DNA of 64,000 nt from Thermohalobaculum sp039027855 (GTDB lineage: Bacteria; Pseudomonadota; Alphaproteobacteria; Rhodobacterales; Rhodobacteraceae). The notes below the pieces were generated by a model. The model worked only from the letters and a program-made list of their open reading frames with translations. It made no database searches and was not told where the DNA came from. Both the position numbers and the translations under genes were made by a program. The stretch covers positions 157,695 to 221,694 of the forward strand of contig JBCCJI010000001.1 of the NCBI GenBank assembly GCA_039027855.1. The letters run 5' to 3'. This document shows, piece after piece, positions 1 through 7,821 of the stretch (position 1 is its first letter; the number at the start of each line of letters is the position of its first letter).

Positions 1-651
1 GGCCCGGAAGTCCCGGTCATGGATGGCTCCAGCCGCCCTTTTCTCGAAGCGCTGTCGCGGGTTGGCCTGCGCGCGCAGGCGGGTGCCGCCCGGGCGATAC
101 GCATCCTCGCGCCGGTGACGGTGGAGGATGAGGGCAGGGTGGCCACGCTGACACCTGCCGATCGGTTCAAAGTGTCCTTCGAGATCGATTTCGACGACAT
201 GGCCATCGGTCATCAGGCCGTCGAGCTTGACCTCACCCGCGACGCTTTCACGCGACAGCTCGCCGACTGTCGGACTTTTGGACGTCTCGCCGAGGTTGAC
301 GCACTCCGCCGCATGGGTCTCGCCCGGGGCGGCAGTCTCGACAACGCCATCGTGATCGACGGCGGCGTGGTTCTGAACCCCGAGGGGCTGCGCCGCAGCG
401 ATGAGTTTGTACGCCACAAGGCGCTCGACGCTGTGGGCGATCTCGCACTCGCCGGTGCGCCGATCATCGGCGGCTATCGGGGTGTGCGCGCGGGCCACGA
501 CATGACCAACCGCTTGCTGCGGGCGCTGTTTGCGACACCGAATGCCTGGGCCTGGTCGCCGCTGCCGGCCTCGGCCATGCGCCTGCCGGCAACGCCGCAT
601 CAGGTGCACGGCAAGGATGCCATGCGCCACCCGACAGCCGTCGCGGTCTAA
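1..651 (+). CDS. lpxC: LpxC, UDP-3-O-acyl-N-acetylglucosamine deacetylase (3' part)
   Basis: Zinc deacetylase of the first committed step of lipid A synthesis, cytoplasmic. The reading frame is open from base 1 and the start lies upstream of the window, so this is the C-terminal ~216 residues. Visible family features are the FEIDFDD strand, the zinc-ligand motif HKALDAVGDL followed by GAPIIG, and the AGHDMTN segment carrying the catalytic His. The first zinc His should lie in the missing N-terminal part. It is followed 86 bases downstream by bamD on the same strand, the usual alphaproteobacterial order (ftsZ-lpxC-bamD-recN), which supports the call. Confidence 0.95.
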   Translation, partial: GPEVPVMDGSSRPFLEALSRVGLRAQAGAARAIRILAPVTVEDEGRVATLTPADRFKVSFEIDFDDMAIGHQAVELDLTRDAFTRQLADCRTFGRLAEVDALRRMGLARGGSLDNAIVIDGGVVLNPEGLRRSDEFVRHKALDAVGDLALAGAPIIGGYRGVRAGHDMTNRLLRALFATPNAWAWSPLPASAMRLPATPHQVHGKDAMRHPTAVAV

Positions 652-737
652 GCGGCGAATGGCGCCAAGAGCACTGGTCCAAGACCGATTGCGCCGTTAT
701 TGTCCGCGCGTCGTTTGTAGTCAGGGACGATCGCCAG

Positions 738-1583
738 ATGAGCCTTACGCGCCGTACTCGTGCCGCCGCCCGTTGTGTCACCATTGCCGCCGCGCTGGCG
801 CTATCCGCTTGTAGCGCATTCGATGACGACGAGGTGGCCGTCGAAGACCTGAGTGCGACCGAGATCTTCCAGCAGGGCGAGGCGCAGCTGGACGATGGCT
901 CGCCCATCACAGCGGCTGCGACCTTTAATGAGGTCGAGCGGCTCTATCCCTTTAGCCAGCTGGCCAAGCGCGCGCTGGTGATGTCGGCCTTCTCGTCGTA
1001 CCAGGGTGGTGATTTCGCAGGGGCGCGGGCCTCGGCGCAACGCTACCTCGACCTTTATCCCGCCGATGATGATGCCGCCTATGCGCAGTACCTGATCGCG
1101 CTCAGCTATTACGACAACATCGTCGATGTCGGCCGCGACCAAGGCACCACGAAAGACGCGCTCGAGGCGCTGCAAACGCTCGTCAACCGCTACCCCGACA
1201 GCGTTTATGCCCGCGATGCCGGTCTCAAGATTGACCTCACGCGCGACCACCTTGCCGGCAAAGAGATGCAGGTCGGCCGCTACTACCTGAAGCGCGGCTT
1301 CTACACCGCCGCGATCACCCGTTTTCGCAACGTGATCGACGAATACGGCACGACGAGCCAGGTGCCCGAGGCCCTGCACCGCCTTGTCGAGGCCTATCTC
1401 GCGCTGGGGCTGGAGCCCGAGGCGCGCGATGCCGCGGTCGTGCTCGGCACGAACTATCCCGGGTCTGAGTGGTATACCGACAGCTATGCCGCGCTCACCG
1501 GCGAGGAAGTGATCGACAAGGAGAGCGATGGCGGCGTGATGTCGTCGCTGTACCGCCAGATCATCCTTGGCCGCTGGCTCTGA
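738..1583 (+). CDS. bamD: BamD, outer membrane protein assembly lipoprotein
   Basis: Lipoprotein of the BAM complex, which folds beta-barrel proteins into the outer membrane. The 281-residue product starts with a basic n-region, a hydrophobic stretch and the lipobox LSAC at about residues 22-25, so the mature protein would be acylated on that Cys. The rest is TPR-like helices, including the typical AATFNEVERLYPFSQLAKRA segment and repeats ending in YPDSVYA. Length matches alphaproteobacterial BamD. It sits between lpxC and recN; recN begins four bases after its stop, so the two are probably co-transcribed and translationally coupled. Confidence 0.95.
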   Translation: MSLTRRTRAAARCVTIAAALALSACSAFDDDEVAVEDLSATEIFQQGEAQLDDGSPITAAATFNEVERLYPFSQLAKRALVMSAFSSYQGGDFAGARASAQRYLDLYPADDDAAYAQYLIALSYYDNIVDVGRDQGTTKDALEALQTLVNRYPDSVYARDAGLKIDLTRDHLAGKEMQVGRYYLKRGFYTAAITRFRNVIDEYGTTSQVPEALHRLVEAYLALGLEPEARDAAVVLGTNYPGSEWYTDSYAALTGEEVIDKESDGGVMSSLYRQIILGRWL

Positions 1584-1587
1584 CACC

Positions 1588-3342
1588 ATGGCCGCGGCGG
1601 AGGATGCCGCGGCGGCCCCCGAGGTCGGCGCAGATGCAGCGGATGACGTTGTGGCTGGCGCAGCGACCGGTGCAGGGCGGCTCGCATCGCTCGACATCCG
1701 CGATATCGTCCTGATCGAGCGGCTGACCCTGGATTTCGGTGCCGGGCTGAATGTCCTGACGGGCGAGACCGGCGCCGGGAAGTCCATCCTTCTCGACGCC
1801 CTCGGCTTTGCGCTTGGCCGCAAGGCGCGCCGCGATCTCGTGCGCTCGGGCGCGGCCCAGGGCAGCGTGACCGCCGTGTTCGAAATCGCGCCGGGCCACG
1901 CGGTTGAGGCCGTGCTGACGGAGTTGGCGCTCGATCCGGCCGAGGATGGTGCCCTCGTCCTCCGCCGCGTCTCGCGCGCCGACGGGCCGGGGACTGCGCT
2001 CGTCAACGACCAGCGCGTCAGCGCATCGGCGCTTGCACGCATCGGCGCCGCGCTGGTCGAGGTGCATGGCCAGCATGATGACAGGGGTCTGCTCGACCCG
2101 CGCGCCCATCGCGGCCTCCTCGATGCCTTCGCCGTGACTGCCCCCCTCCGCGCTGCAACGCGCGAGGCATGGGCCGCGGCCAGTGCCGCGCGCACACGCC
2201 TTGGCGCTGCGGAAGAAGCCCTGGCCGCAGCCGCCCGCGACGCCGAGTTTCTACGCCATGCCGTCGCCGAGTTCGACGCGCTCGCCCCTGAGGCGGGCGA
2301 GGAGGAAAGCCTCGATGCGGCGCGGCGGACCATGCAGGCCGCCCAGCGCATCGGTGAGGACGTGACCAAGGCAGCCGACGAGCTCTCCCCAGCCGGCGCC
2401 GAGGGCAGCATGGCTGCGGCCTTGGCCCGGCTGACCCGCGTCGCGGAGCGGGCAGAGGGGCGTCTGGACAGCGCGATCGACGCGCTCGACCGGGCGATGA
2501 TCGAGCTGTCGGAGGCGCAGGCCGGTGTGGCCGATGCGCTCGACGCCATGGCCTTCAGCCCCGATCGGTTGGAACTGGTCGAGGAGCGGCTGTTTGCCCT
2601 CCGCGCGCTCGCCCGCAAGCACGATATTCATCCAGGAGAGCTCGCCGGTCTCGGCCGCGGCTTGTCGGCCCGTCTCGCCGCCATCGATGCGGGCGAGAGC
2701 CACATCACCGCGCTCAAGGCCGAGGTGGCGGCGGCCGAGACGACCTATGCGGCGGCGGCCCGCACCCTCACGGCCGCGCGCCGCGAGGCGGCGGCCCGGC
2801 TCGATACCATGGTCACCGGTGAATTGGCGCCGCTCCGCATGGAGGCCGCGCGCTTCGTCACCGTGGTGGAGCCCGGTGAGCCGGGCCCCGAGGGCGCCGA
2901 TCGGGTGTCTTTCACCGCGGCGATCAACCCCGGCATGGCGCCCGGGCCGGTCGACCGCATCGCCTCGGGCGGTGAGCTGTCGCGCTTCCTGCTCGCCATC
3001 AAGGTCTGTCTGGCGGCGGGTCAGCAGGGCCTTGCCATGGTGTTCGATGAGATCGACCGCGGTGTCGGCGGGGCGACGGCGGCGGCGGTGGGCCGGCGGC
3101 TGTCGCGGCTGGCCGAGACCGCGCAGGTGCTGGTGGTGACCCACAGCCCACAAGTGGCCGCTGCGGGCGATGCCCATTGGCGGATCGCCAAGCAGGTCGT
3201 CGACGGGGCGACGCGGACCGATGTCGTACCGCTGGACCGCGATGCCCGTCGCGAGGAACTGGCGCGCATGCTGGCCGGCGAAGAGGTCACCGAAGAGGCG
3301 CTGAGCGCGGCCGAGGCGCTGATGGGTGGCCGAGCGGCTTAG
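1588..3342 (+). CDS. recN: RecN, DNA double-strand break repair ATPase
   Basis: SMC-like ATPase acting early in recombinational repair of double-strand breaks. The ATG at 1588 lies four bases after the bamD stop; an upstream TTG in frame would overlap bamD and is less likely. The 584-residue product has a short Ala-rich lead, then LDIRDIVLIERLTLDF and Walker A GETGAGKS near residue 60, a central Ala/Glu-rich coiled coil, and a C-terminal ABC signature (SGGELSRFLLAIK) with Walker B (LAMVFDEID) and the VTHSPQVAA switch. The N-terminal extension before the ATPase domain is longer than in most RecN proteins. No LexA box was identified upstream. Confidence 0.95.
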   Translation: MAAAEDAAAAPEVGADAADDVVAGAATGAGRLASLDIRDIVLIERLTLDFGAGLNVLTGETGAGKSILLDALGFALGRKARRDLVRSGAAQGSVTAVFEIAPGHAVEAVLTELALDPAEDGALVLRRVSRADGPGTALVNDQRVSASALARIGAALVEVHGQHDDRGLLDPRAHRGLLDAFAVTAPLRAATREAWAAASAARTRLGAAEEALAAAARDAEFLRHAVAEFDALAPEAGEEESLDAARRTMQAAQRIGEDVTKAADELSPAGAEGSMAAALARLTRVAERAEGRLDSAIDALDRAMIELSEAQAGVADALDAMAFSPDRLELVEERLFALRALARKHDIHPGELAGLGRGLSARLAAIDAGESHITALKAEVAAAETTYAAAARTLTAARREAAARLDTMVTGELAPLRMEAARFVTVVEPGEPGPEGADRVSFTAAINPGMAPGPVDRIASGGELSRFLLAIKVCLAAGQQGLAMVFDEIDRGVGGATAAAVGRRLSRLAETAQVLVVTHSPQVAAAGDAHWRIAKQVVDGATRTDVVPLDRDARREELARMLAGEEVTEEALSAAEALMGGRAA

Positions 3343-3367
3343 ATTGGGTCGGCCTAGACTGGTTTGC

Positions 3368-4687
3368 CTATACTGGGCTGCCCGCGCGCCTCGCCAGCCG
3401 CCCTTGCCACCAGACGATTGGCAGGCAGGCGAGCGACAGGGCGGCGCCAAACATCAGGCTGTCGCCGAAGTCACCCGACACCGCTGCGATGGCGCCCCCC
3501 GCGATAGGGGCGAGTGCCGTCCCCACGTAGAAGACCATAAAGAACAACCCCATGCCGAGCGCCCGGCTCTCGCGGCTCAGCACCTCACCCGGCAGGCTCA
3601 TCACCACGCCCGCCGGGATGCCGCCGACGATCCCGAGCAGGGCGAAGACCACGACCACGGGCCAGATCGCCTGCTGCCCGCTTCCCGTAGCGCCTGCCGC
3701 TAAGGACCCTGCTGCGAGGGGGGCTGCCGCCAGCAACAGGGCAAAGGCGCCGAGGCTTGCTGCGATCACCTGCCGATGGCGCCCGGTTCGGTCGGCGAGC
3801 ATACCGCCGAGCGGCAATGTCAGCGCCACGAGCCAGAGCGTCGCCGACGCAATCGCCCCCGCGGTGGTGAGGGAAAGCCCGGCCGCCGTCATGAATGCCG
3901 GCCCGAAGGCAAAGACCTGCGTTAGCGCCGCATTGTAGAGTGCCCAGACCAGCGCCGCTGCCAGCGTCGCACTCAGCATCGCGCCTTGGGGCCACGCGGT
4001 TGCGGCACCTGCGTTGGGCGATGTGTTGGCCCGCGATCTGGCCCGCCATCTGGGCCACGACCTGGCCCAGGATCTGGCCCAGGATCTGGCCCGTGCCTCG
4101 CGCGCGGTCTCGCCCTGTTCGGGCGGGTCACGGTAGATCAGCGCCATGCCCGCCAGTGCCGCCGCTACCAGCGCCGTGACCAGCCAAAGGGCCCCCTCGG
4201 TGCCGAGCGCGCCGTCAAGCGTGGGCATCACTGCGAGGGCGAGCGCGATACCGAGCGGCCATGACGGCAGGAAGAGCCCCATCGCCGTCGCGAGGCGCCT
4301 CCCGGCGAACCAGTCGGTCACCATCTTGGTCATCAGCAGGTTCAGCGTCACGCCACCGATCCCCGCGATCAGCCGCCCTGCCAGCGCTGCCTCCCATGCC
4401 GTGGCCGCCGACAGGACCACACCCCCCAGCACCATCAGGCCAAGTCCCGCCGTGACCACGCGCGCATCGCCAAGACGCGCGCCAAGCGCCCCGGCCGGCA
4501 GCGCGATGGCGATACCGGGCGCGAGGTAGAGACCGATGATCACGCCGATCTCGGCCGGTCCCACTGACAGCCGCTCGGCCATGGGGGGCGCGATCGCCGC
4601 CACAGACTGGAATTGAAAGGCCATCATCGTGCGCACCGCCACCAGCAGGGCCAGCATGGTCCAGGCGCGATCGGTCGGGGCCTGCAT
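3368..4687 (-). CDS. MFS transporter
   Basis: A 439-residue, highly hydrophobic protein with the layout of a 12-helix major facilitator. Residues ~1-190 form the first bundle, with a GARLGDARV loop resembling MFS motif A between helices 2 and 3. Residues ~235-435 form the second bundle, with GMLADRTGRHR as the equivalent loop. The central cytoplasmic loop holds a short-period RSWA repeat encoded by a 12-bp tandem repeat. Substrate cannot be told; the overall sequence resembles CynX/NimT-type or drug exporters. The ATG at 4687 has an AGGA about nine bases upstream. Transcribed toward recN with 25 bases between the two stops. Confidence 0.8.
   Translation of the reverse strand: MQAPTDRAWTMLALLVAVRTMMAFQFQSVAAIAPPMAERLSVGPAEIGVIIGLYLAPGIAIALPAGALGARLGDARVVTAGLGLMVLGGVVLSAATAWEAALAGRLIAGIGGVTLNLLMTKMVTDWFAGRRLATAMGLFLPSWPLGIALALAVMPTLDGALGTEGALWLVTALVAAALAGMALIYRDPPEQGETAREARARSWARSWARSWPRWRARSRANTSPNAGAATAWPQGAMLSATLAAALVWALYNAALTQVFAFGPAFMTAAGLSLTTAGAIASATLWLVALTLPLGGMLADRTGRHRQVIAASLGAFALLLAAAPLAAGSLAAGATGSGQQAIWPVVVVFALLGIVGGIPAGVVMSLPGEVLSRESRALGMGLFFMVFYVGTALAPIAGGAIAAVSGDFGDSLMFGAALSLACLPIVWWQGRLARRAGSPV
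4036..4095. repeat. 12-bp tandem repeat inside the MFS gene (5 units)
   Basis: Five consecutive 12-bp units close to ATCTGGCCCAGG, starting at 4036, 4048, 4060, 4072 and 4084; the units differ at one to three positions. On the coding (minus) strand they give a four-residue period, Arg-Ser-Trp-Ala/Pro, in the loop joining the two six-helix bundles. Because 12 is a multiple of three, copy-number change would keep the frame. Confidence 0.85.
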
Positions 4688-4868
4688 TCAGTTTCGTCCT
4701 GCAATCGCTCGGATCTGATCCACGGAGTGGATCGACGGGGCAGCAGGCGGCATCCGACGCCTTTGACATCAGATTACCCCTGCAGAATCGACGGCGCATC
4801 CCCAAATGCGAGGCAGACGTGACGGTGACACCCGTCGCGCCAACGTGACGACCAAAATGGAGGGTGCC

Positions 4869-5567
4869 ATGCCCACCAAAGTGTTGATGATAGTGACCTC
4901 GCACGACCGCGTGCCGGTATCGGAGCGGCCCACCGGCTTTTGGCTGGAGGGGTTTGCCGCGCCCTATTACGTGTTTGCCGACGCGGGGATCGAAGTCATG
5001 CTGGCCTCGCCGCGCGGTGGTCAGCCGCCGGTGGACCCGCGGAGTGAGCGGGACATGGCAATGACCGAGGCGACGCGCCGCTTCATGGCCGATCACATCG
5101 CGCAGAAATGCCTGGAGAGGACCGTGCCTCTGTCGACCGTCGACGGCGATGGCATCGACGCGCTGCTGATCGCCGATGGCGACGGTGCCACCTACGACCT
5201 TGCCACCGACGCGGATGCTCAGACGCTTGCGCGTGATTTCTCAGCCATGGGCAAGCCGATGGCGGTTGTTGGTCGCGGTGCGGCGGCTTTCGTCGATGTG
5301 ATCCGTCCCGATGGTCGCCCACTGGTCGAAGGCCGGCGCCTCACAGCCTTCAGCGATGCCGAGACTGCGTTGAGCACCGAGAGTGACGACGCGCAACCGC
5401 TCGTGGAGACCGAGCTTCGTGCCCGCGGCGCGCGCTTTACGGCCGGGGCGGCCTTTGAGCCGCATGCCATGATCGACGGGCTGATCGTGAGCGGTCAGAA
5501 CCCCGCCTCCAGCGAGGCCGCGGCCCGGCTTCTCCTCGATCTGCTGGAGCGTCGCCTGGCCGCCTGA
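4869..5567 (+). CDS. DJ-1/PfpI family protein, catalytic residues lost
   Basis: 232-residue protein with the DJ-1/PfpI (class I glutamine amidotransferase-like) fold: N-terminal VLMIVTSHDR strand, EGFAAPYYVFADAG helix, and the strongly conserved C-terminal LIVSGQNPASSEA. In active relatives the nucleophile elbow reads roughly AAVCHGPA with an upstream GGHG. Here these are AVVGRGAA (Gly135-Arg136 in place of Cys-His) and DGDG. The protein therefore looks like a pseudoenzyme. The ATG at 4869 is chosen because GGAGG lies just upstream and family members start with this strand; an earlier ATG at 4806 adds an unconserved lead. Divergent from the MFS gene. The fold is seen; the loss of function is inferred. 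Confidence 0.85.
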   Translation: MPTKVLMIVTSHDRVPVSERPTGFWLEGFAAPYYVFADAGIEVMLASPRGGQPPVDPRSERDMAMTEATRRFMADHIAQKCLERTVPLSTVDGDGIDALLIADGDGATYDLATDADAQTLARDFSAMGKPMAVVGRGAAAFVDVIRPDGRPLVEGRRLTAFSDAETALSTESDDAQPLVETELRARGARFTAGAAFEPHAMIDGLIVSGQNPASSEAAARLLLDLLERRLAA

Positions 5568-5591
5568 CCCGCGACGGGGCGCGCGCCTCGC

Positions 5592-6989
5592 CTATTCGGC
5601 GGCGGCGCGCTGCGGCATGTCCTGCGGCACCAGCTTGCCCGGGTTGAGGATGTTGGCCGGATCGAGCGCGCGTTTCATCGCACCCATGACCTGCCAAGCC
5701 TCGCCATGTTCGGCCGCCATGAAGCGCGCCTTGCCAAGCCCCACGCCATGCTCGCCCGTCACCGTGCCACCAAGGGCCAGCGCGTGCTCGCACAGCCGGT
5801 CGGCAATCCGCATCGCCTCCGCTTTCTCGGCCGGGTCCTTTGGGTCGATCAGCACGGCGAGGTGAAAATTTCCGTCACCGACATGCCCCACCAAGGGGGC
5901 CATCAGGGGCGATGCGGCGACCTCGCGCTCGCTCAGCGCGATGGCCTCGGCCAGGCGCGAGATCGGCACACAGATGTCGGTCACATACCCGCTTGCACCG
6001 GGGCGGAGCGCCTGCATCGCATAGTAAAGATCGTGCCGCGCGGCCCAGAGACGGTTACGCGCCTCGGTCTCGACCGCCCATTGGAACGCCTCGCCCCCAT
6101 GTTCTGCGGCCAGCGCGCGCAGAGTCTCGGCCTGCTCGGCCACGCTGGCCGCCGAGCCATGAAACTCCAGGAACAACGTCGGCTTTTCGGGCATCGAGAA
6201 GCCCGCATGGGCGTTGAAGCCGCGGATCGACAGGGCGTCCAGCAGTTCGATCCGGGCGATTGGCACGCCCGATTGGATCGTCTCGATCACCGTCGCCACC
6301 GCCGCGTCGATCGAGGGAAAGGCACAGGTCGCCGCCGAGATCGCCTCGGGCTGTCCGGCCAGGCGCAGCGTCAGCTCGGTGATGATGCCGAGCGTACCCT
6401 CCGAGCCGACGAAGAGCCGCGTCAGGTCATAGCCGGCCGAGGATTTGCGTGCTCTGCTGCCAGTGCGGATCACCCGCCCATCGGCCAACACGACCTCCAG
6501 CGCCAGCACCGCCTCGCGCATTGTGCCATAGCGCACCGCGCAGGTGCCGGAGGCCCGGGTGGCCGCCATCCCGCCGAGCGACGCATCAGCCCCGGGGTCG
6601 ACGGGGAAGAAAAGGCCGGTATCGCGCAGATCGCCGTTCAGCTGGCGCCGCCTGACGCCGGGCTGAACAACCGCATCCATGTCGGCGGCATTCACCGCCA
6701 GAACTTGGTCCATTCGCCCGAAATCCAGGCTGAGACCCCCTGCCACCGGGATCACGTGCCCCTCGAGCGAGGTGCCGGTGCCCCAGGGGACGATGGGGCA
6801 GCCGTGGTCGTTGCAGATGCGCGCGGCCGCGGCGACCTCGCCGGTATCGAGCGGCCAGGCGACGGCATCGGGCAGGTGGGGCGTGTGGTGGGCTTCGTCG
6901 CGCCCGTGCTCGGCCCTCAGCGCCTCCGAGCGGGTCATGCGCGCGCCGAAGACCTCGCCGAGGGCGATGAGCGCGGTGTCGATGCTCAC
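5592..6989 (-). CDS. FAD-binding oxidase, D-lactate/glycolate dehydrogenase (GlcD) type
   Basis: 465-residue flavoprotein of the vanillyl-alcohol oxidase/PCMH superfamily with the GlcD/D-lactate dehydrogenase (cytochrome) layout. FAD-binding signatures are IVPWGTGTSLEGH (about residues 66-78), FFPVDPGADASLGGM, and YDLTRLFVGSEGTLGIITEL. The C-terminal FAD-oxidase domain ends with VGHVGDGNFH (metal-binding His) and TGEHGVGLGKARFM. It probably oxidises a D-2-hydroxy acid to the keto acid, passing electrons to cytochrome c or quinone. The start is a GTG at 6989 with GGGAG about eight bases upstream. No glcE or glcF partner is adjacent, which favours the single-subunit lactate-dehydrogenase type. 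Convergent with the DJ-1 gene. Confidence 0.85.
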   Translation of the reverse strand: MSIDTALIALGEVFGARMTRSEALRAEHGRDEAHHTPHLPDAVAWPLDTGEVAAAARICNDHGCPIVPWGTGTSLEGHVIPVAGGLSLDFGRMDQVLAVNAADMDAVVQPGVRRRQLNGDLRDTGLFFPVDPGADASLGGMAATRASGTCAVRYGTMREAVLALEVVLADGRVIRTGSRARKSSAGYDLTRLFVGSEGTLGIITELTLRLAGQPEAISAATCAFPSIDAAVATVIETIQSGVPIARIELLDALSIRGFNAHAGFSMPEKPTLFLEFHGSAASVAEQAETLRALAAEHGGEAFQWAVETEARNRLWAARHDLYYAMQALRPGASGYVTDICVPISRLAEAIALSEREVAASPLMAPLVGHVGDGNFHLAVLIDPKDPAEKAEAMRIADRLCEHALALGGTVTGEHGVGLGKARFMAAEHGEAWQVMGAMKRALDPANILNPGKLVPQDMPQRAAAE

Positions 6990-7091
6990 TGATGCTCTCC
7001 CACTCAGAACTGCGCTGCGTGCGACGCTACACGACGGAGGCCCAGAGAGGCAAAGTGGATGCGTCGGCGACAGGCCCTGCTTGGCTGCCCC

Positions 7092-7142
7092 CTATCTTAG
7101 GGCAGGGCTGGCGGGGCCCGGCCGCCCTGCCTTAGGGTAGGG
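7092..7142. repeat. Imperfect palindrome and direct repeat in the leader of the thioesterase gene
   Basis: GGCAGGGC (7101-7108) is the reverse complement of GCCCTGCC (7124-7131), and the adjoining GGC/GCC extends this to an 11-bp stem with one bulged T. The hairpin is flanked by a direct repeat, CTTAGGGCAGGGC and CTTAGGGTAGGGC, whose second copy contains the ribosome-binding region of the gene starting at 7146. It could be a leader hairpin or a small palindromic repeat. Confidence 0.5.
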
Positions 7143-7145
7143 CGC

Positions 7146-7673
7146 ATGGCAGGCAGCAGCGGGACAGGGGCGATGGCGATGGATGCGGAGCGGATCGAAG
7201 CGGCACCGATCGTCACCTCGGTCCAGACCGTCCAGCCGGATTGGATCGACTACAACGGCCACATGAACGTGGCTTATTACACCCTCGCCTTCGACCGCGC
7301 GTTGGATGAGGTCTACGATATCTGGGGCGTCGGCCCGGCACTCATTCCGACGCACAACATGGGACCGATGGCGCTGCAGACGCAGATCCATTACCTGGCC
7401 GAGCTGCTGGAGGGCGATGCCTTCCACGCCGAATGCATCCTGCTCGACTGCGACCACAAGCGCGTGCATGTGGTGATGACGATGATCGCCGAAACGACCG
7501 GCGCGCCGGCCGCGATCTACGAGACGCTGTCGACTAATGTGGATCTCGGCCAGCGCCGCTCGGCCCACTACCCGCCCGAGATCGCGGCCCGTCTTGCGGC
7601 GTGGCAGAGGGCACAGGCGGATCTGCCGCGTCCTGCACAGGTTGGCAAAAGCATCGCGATCCGTCGCCGCTGA
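7146..7673 (+). CDS. Hot-dog fold acyl-CoA thioesterase
   Basis: 175-residue protein of the 4-hydroxybenzoyl-CoA thioesterase-like hot-dog family. The N-terminal signature DWIDYNGHMNVAYY with FDRALDEVY matches the stand-alone thioesterases related to the one fused to, or found beside, L-carnitine dehydrogenase. The Asp/Asn and His of this motif are the usual active-site positions. HYLAELLEGD and CDHKRVHVVMTM are the following beta strands. The substrate is probably a CoA ester such as a betainyl-CoA type, but this is inferred from the subfamily only. ATG at 7146 follows AGGGTAGGG; ATGs at 7173 and 7179 are alternatives. Confidence 0.8.
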   Translation: MAGSSGTGAMAMDAERIEAAPIVTSVQTVQPDWIDYNGHMNVAYYTLAFDRALDEVYDIWGVGPALIPTHNMGPMALQTQIHYLAELLEGDAFHAECILLDCDHKRVHVVMTMIAETTGAPAAIYETLSTNVDLGQRRSAHYPPEIAARLAAWQRAQADLPRPAQVGKSIAIRRR

Positions 7674-7821
7674 CCCGGCTGATGCGTGCCTTTGCGCAAC
7701 GAAAGCGTCTCAAATGCACGTGATGGCAATCCCTTTCGCCCCGTTTTCAGCGGGCGGGGTTTGCGGAGCGGCATCAGCATCCTAGCCTATCCGCCACGCG
7801 TGATATGCGGTCGTTCAATCC

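Noticed and set aside
801..2618. Long minus-strand open frame opposite bamD and recN (605 residues)
   Set aside because: It is Ala/Arg/Ser-rich with no family motif and lies antisense to two well-supported genes; such shadow frames are common at this GC content.
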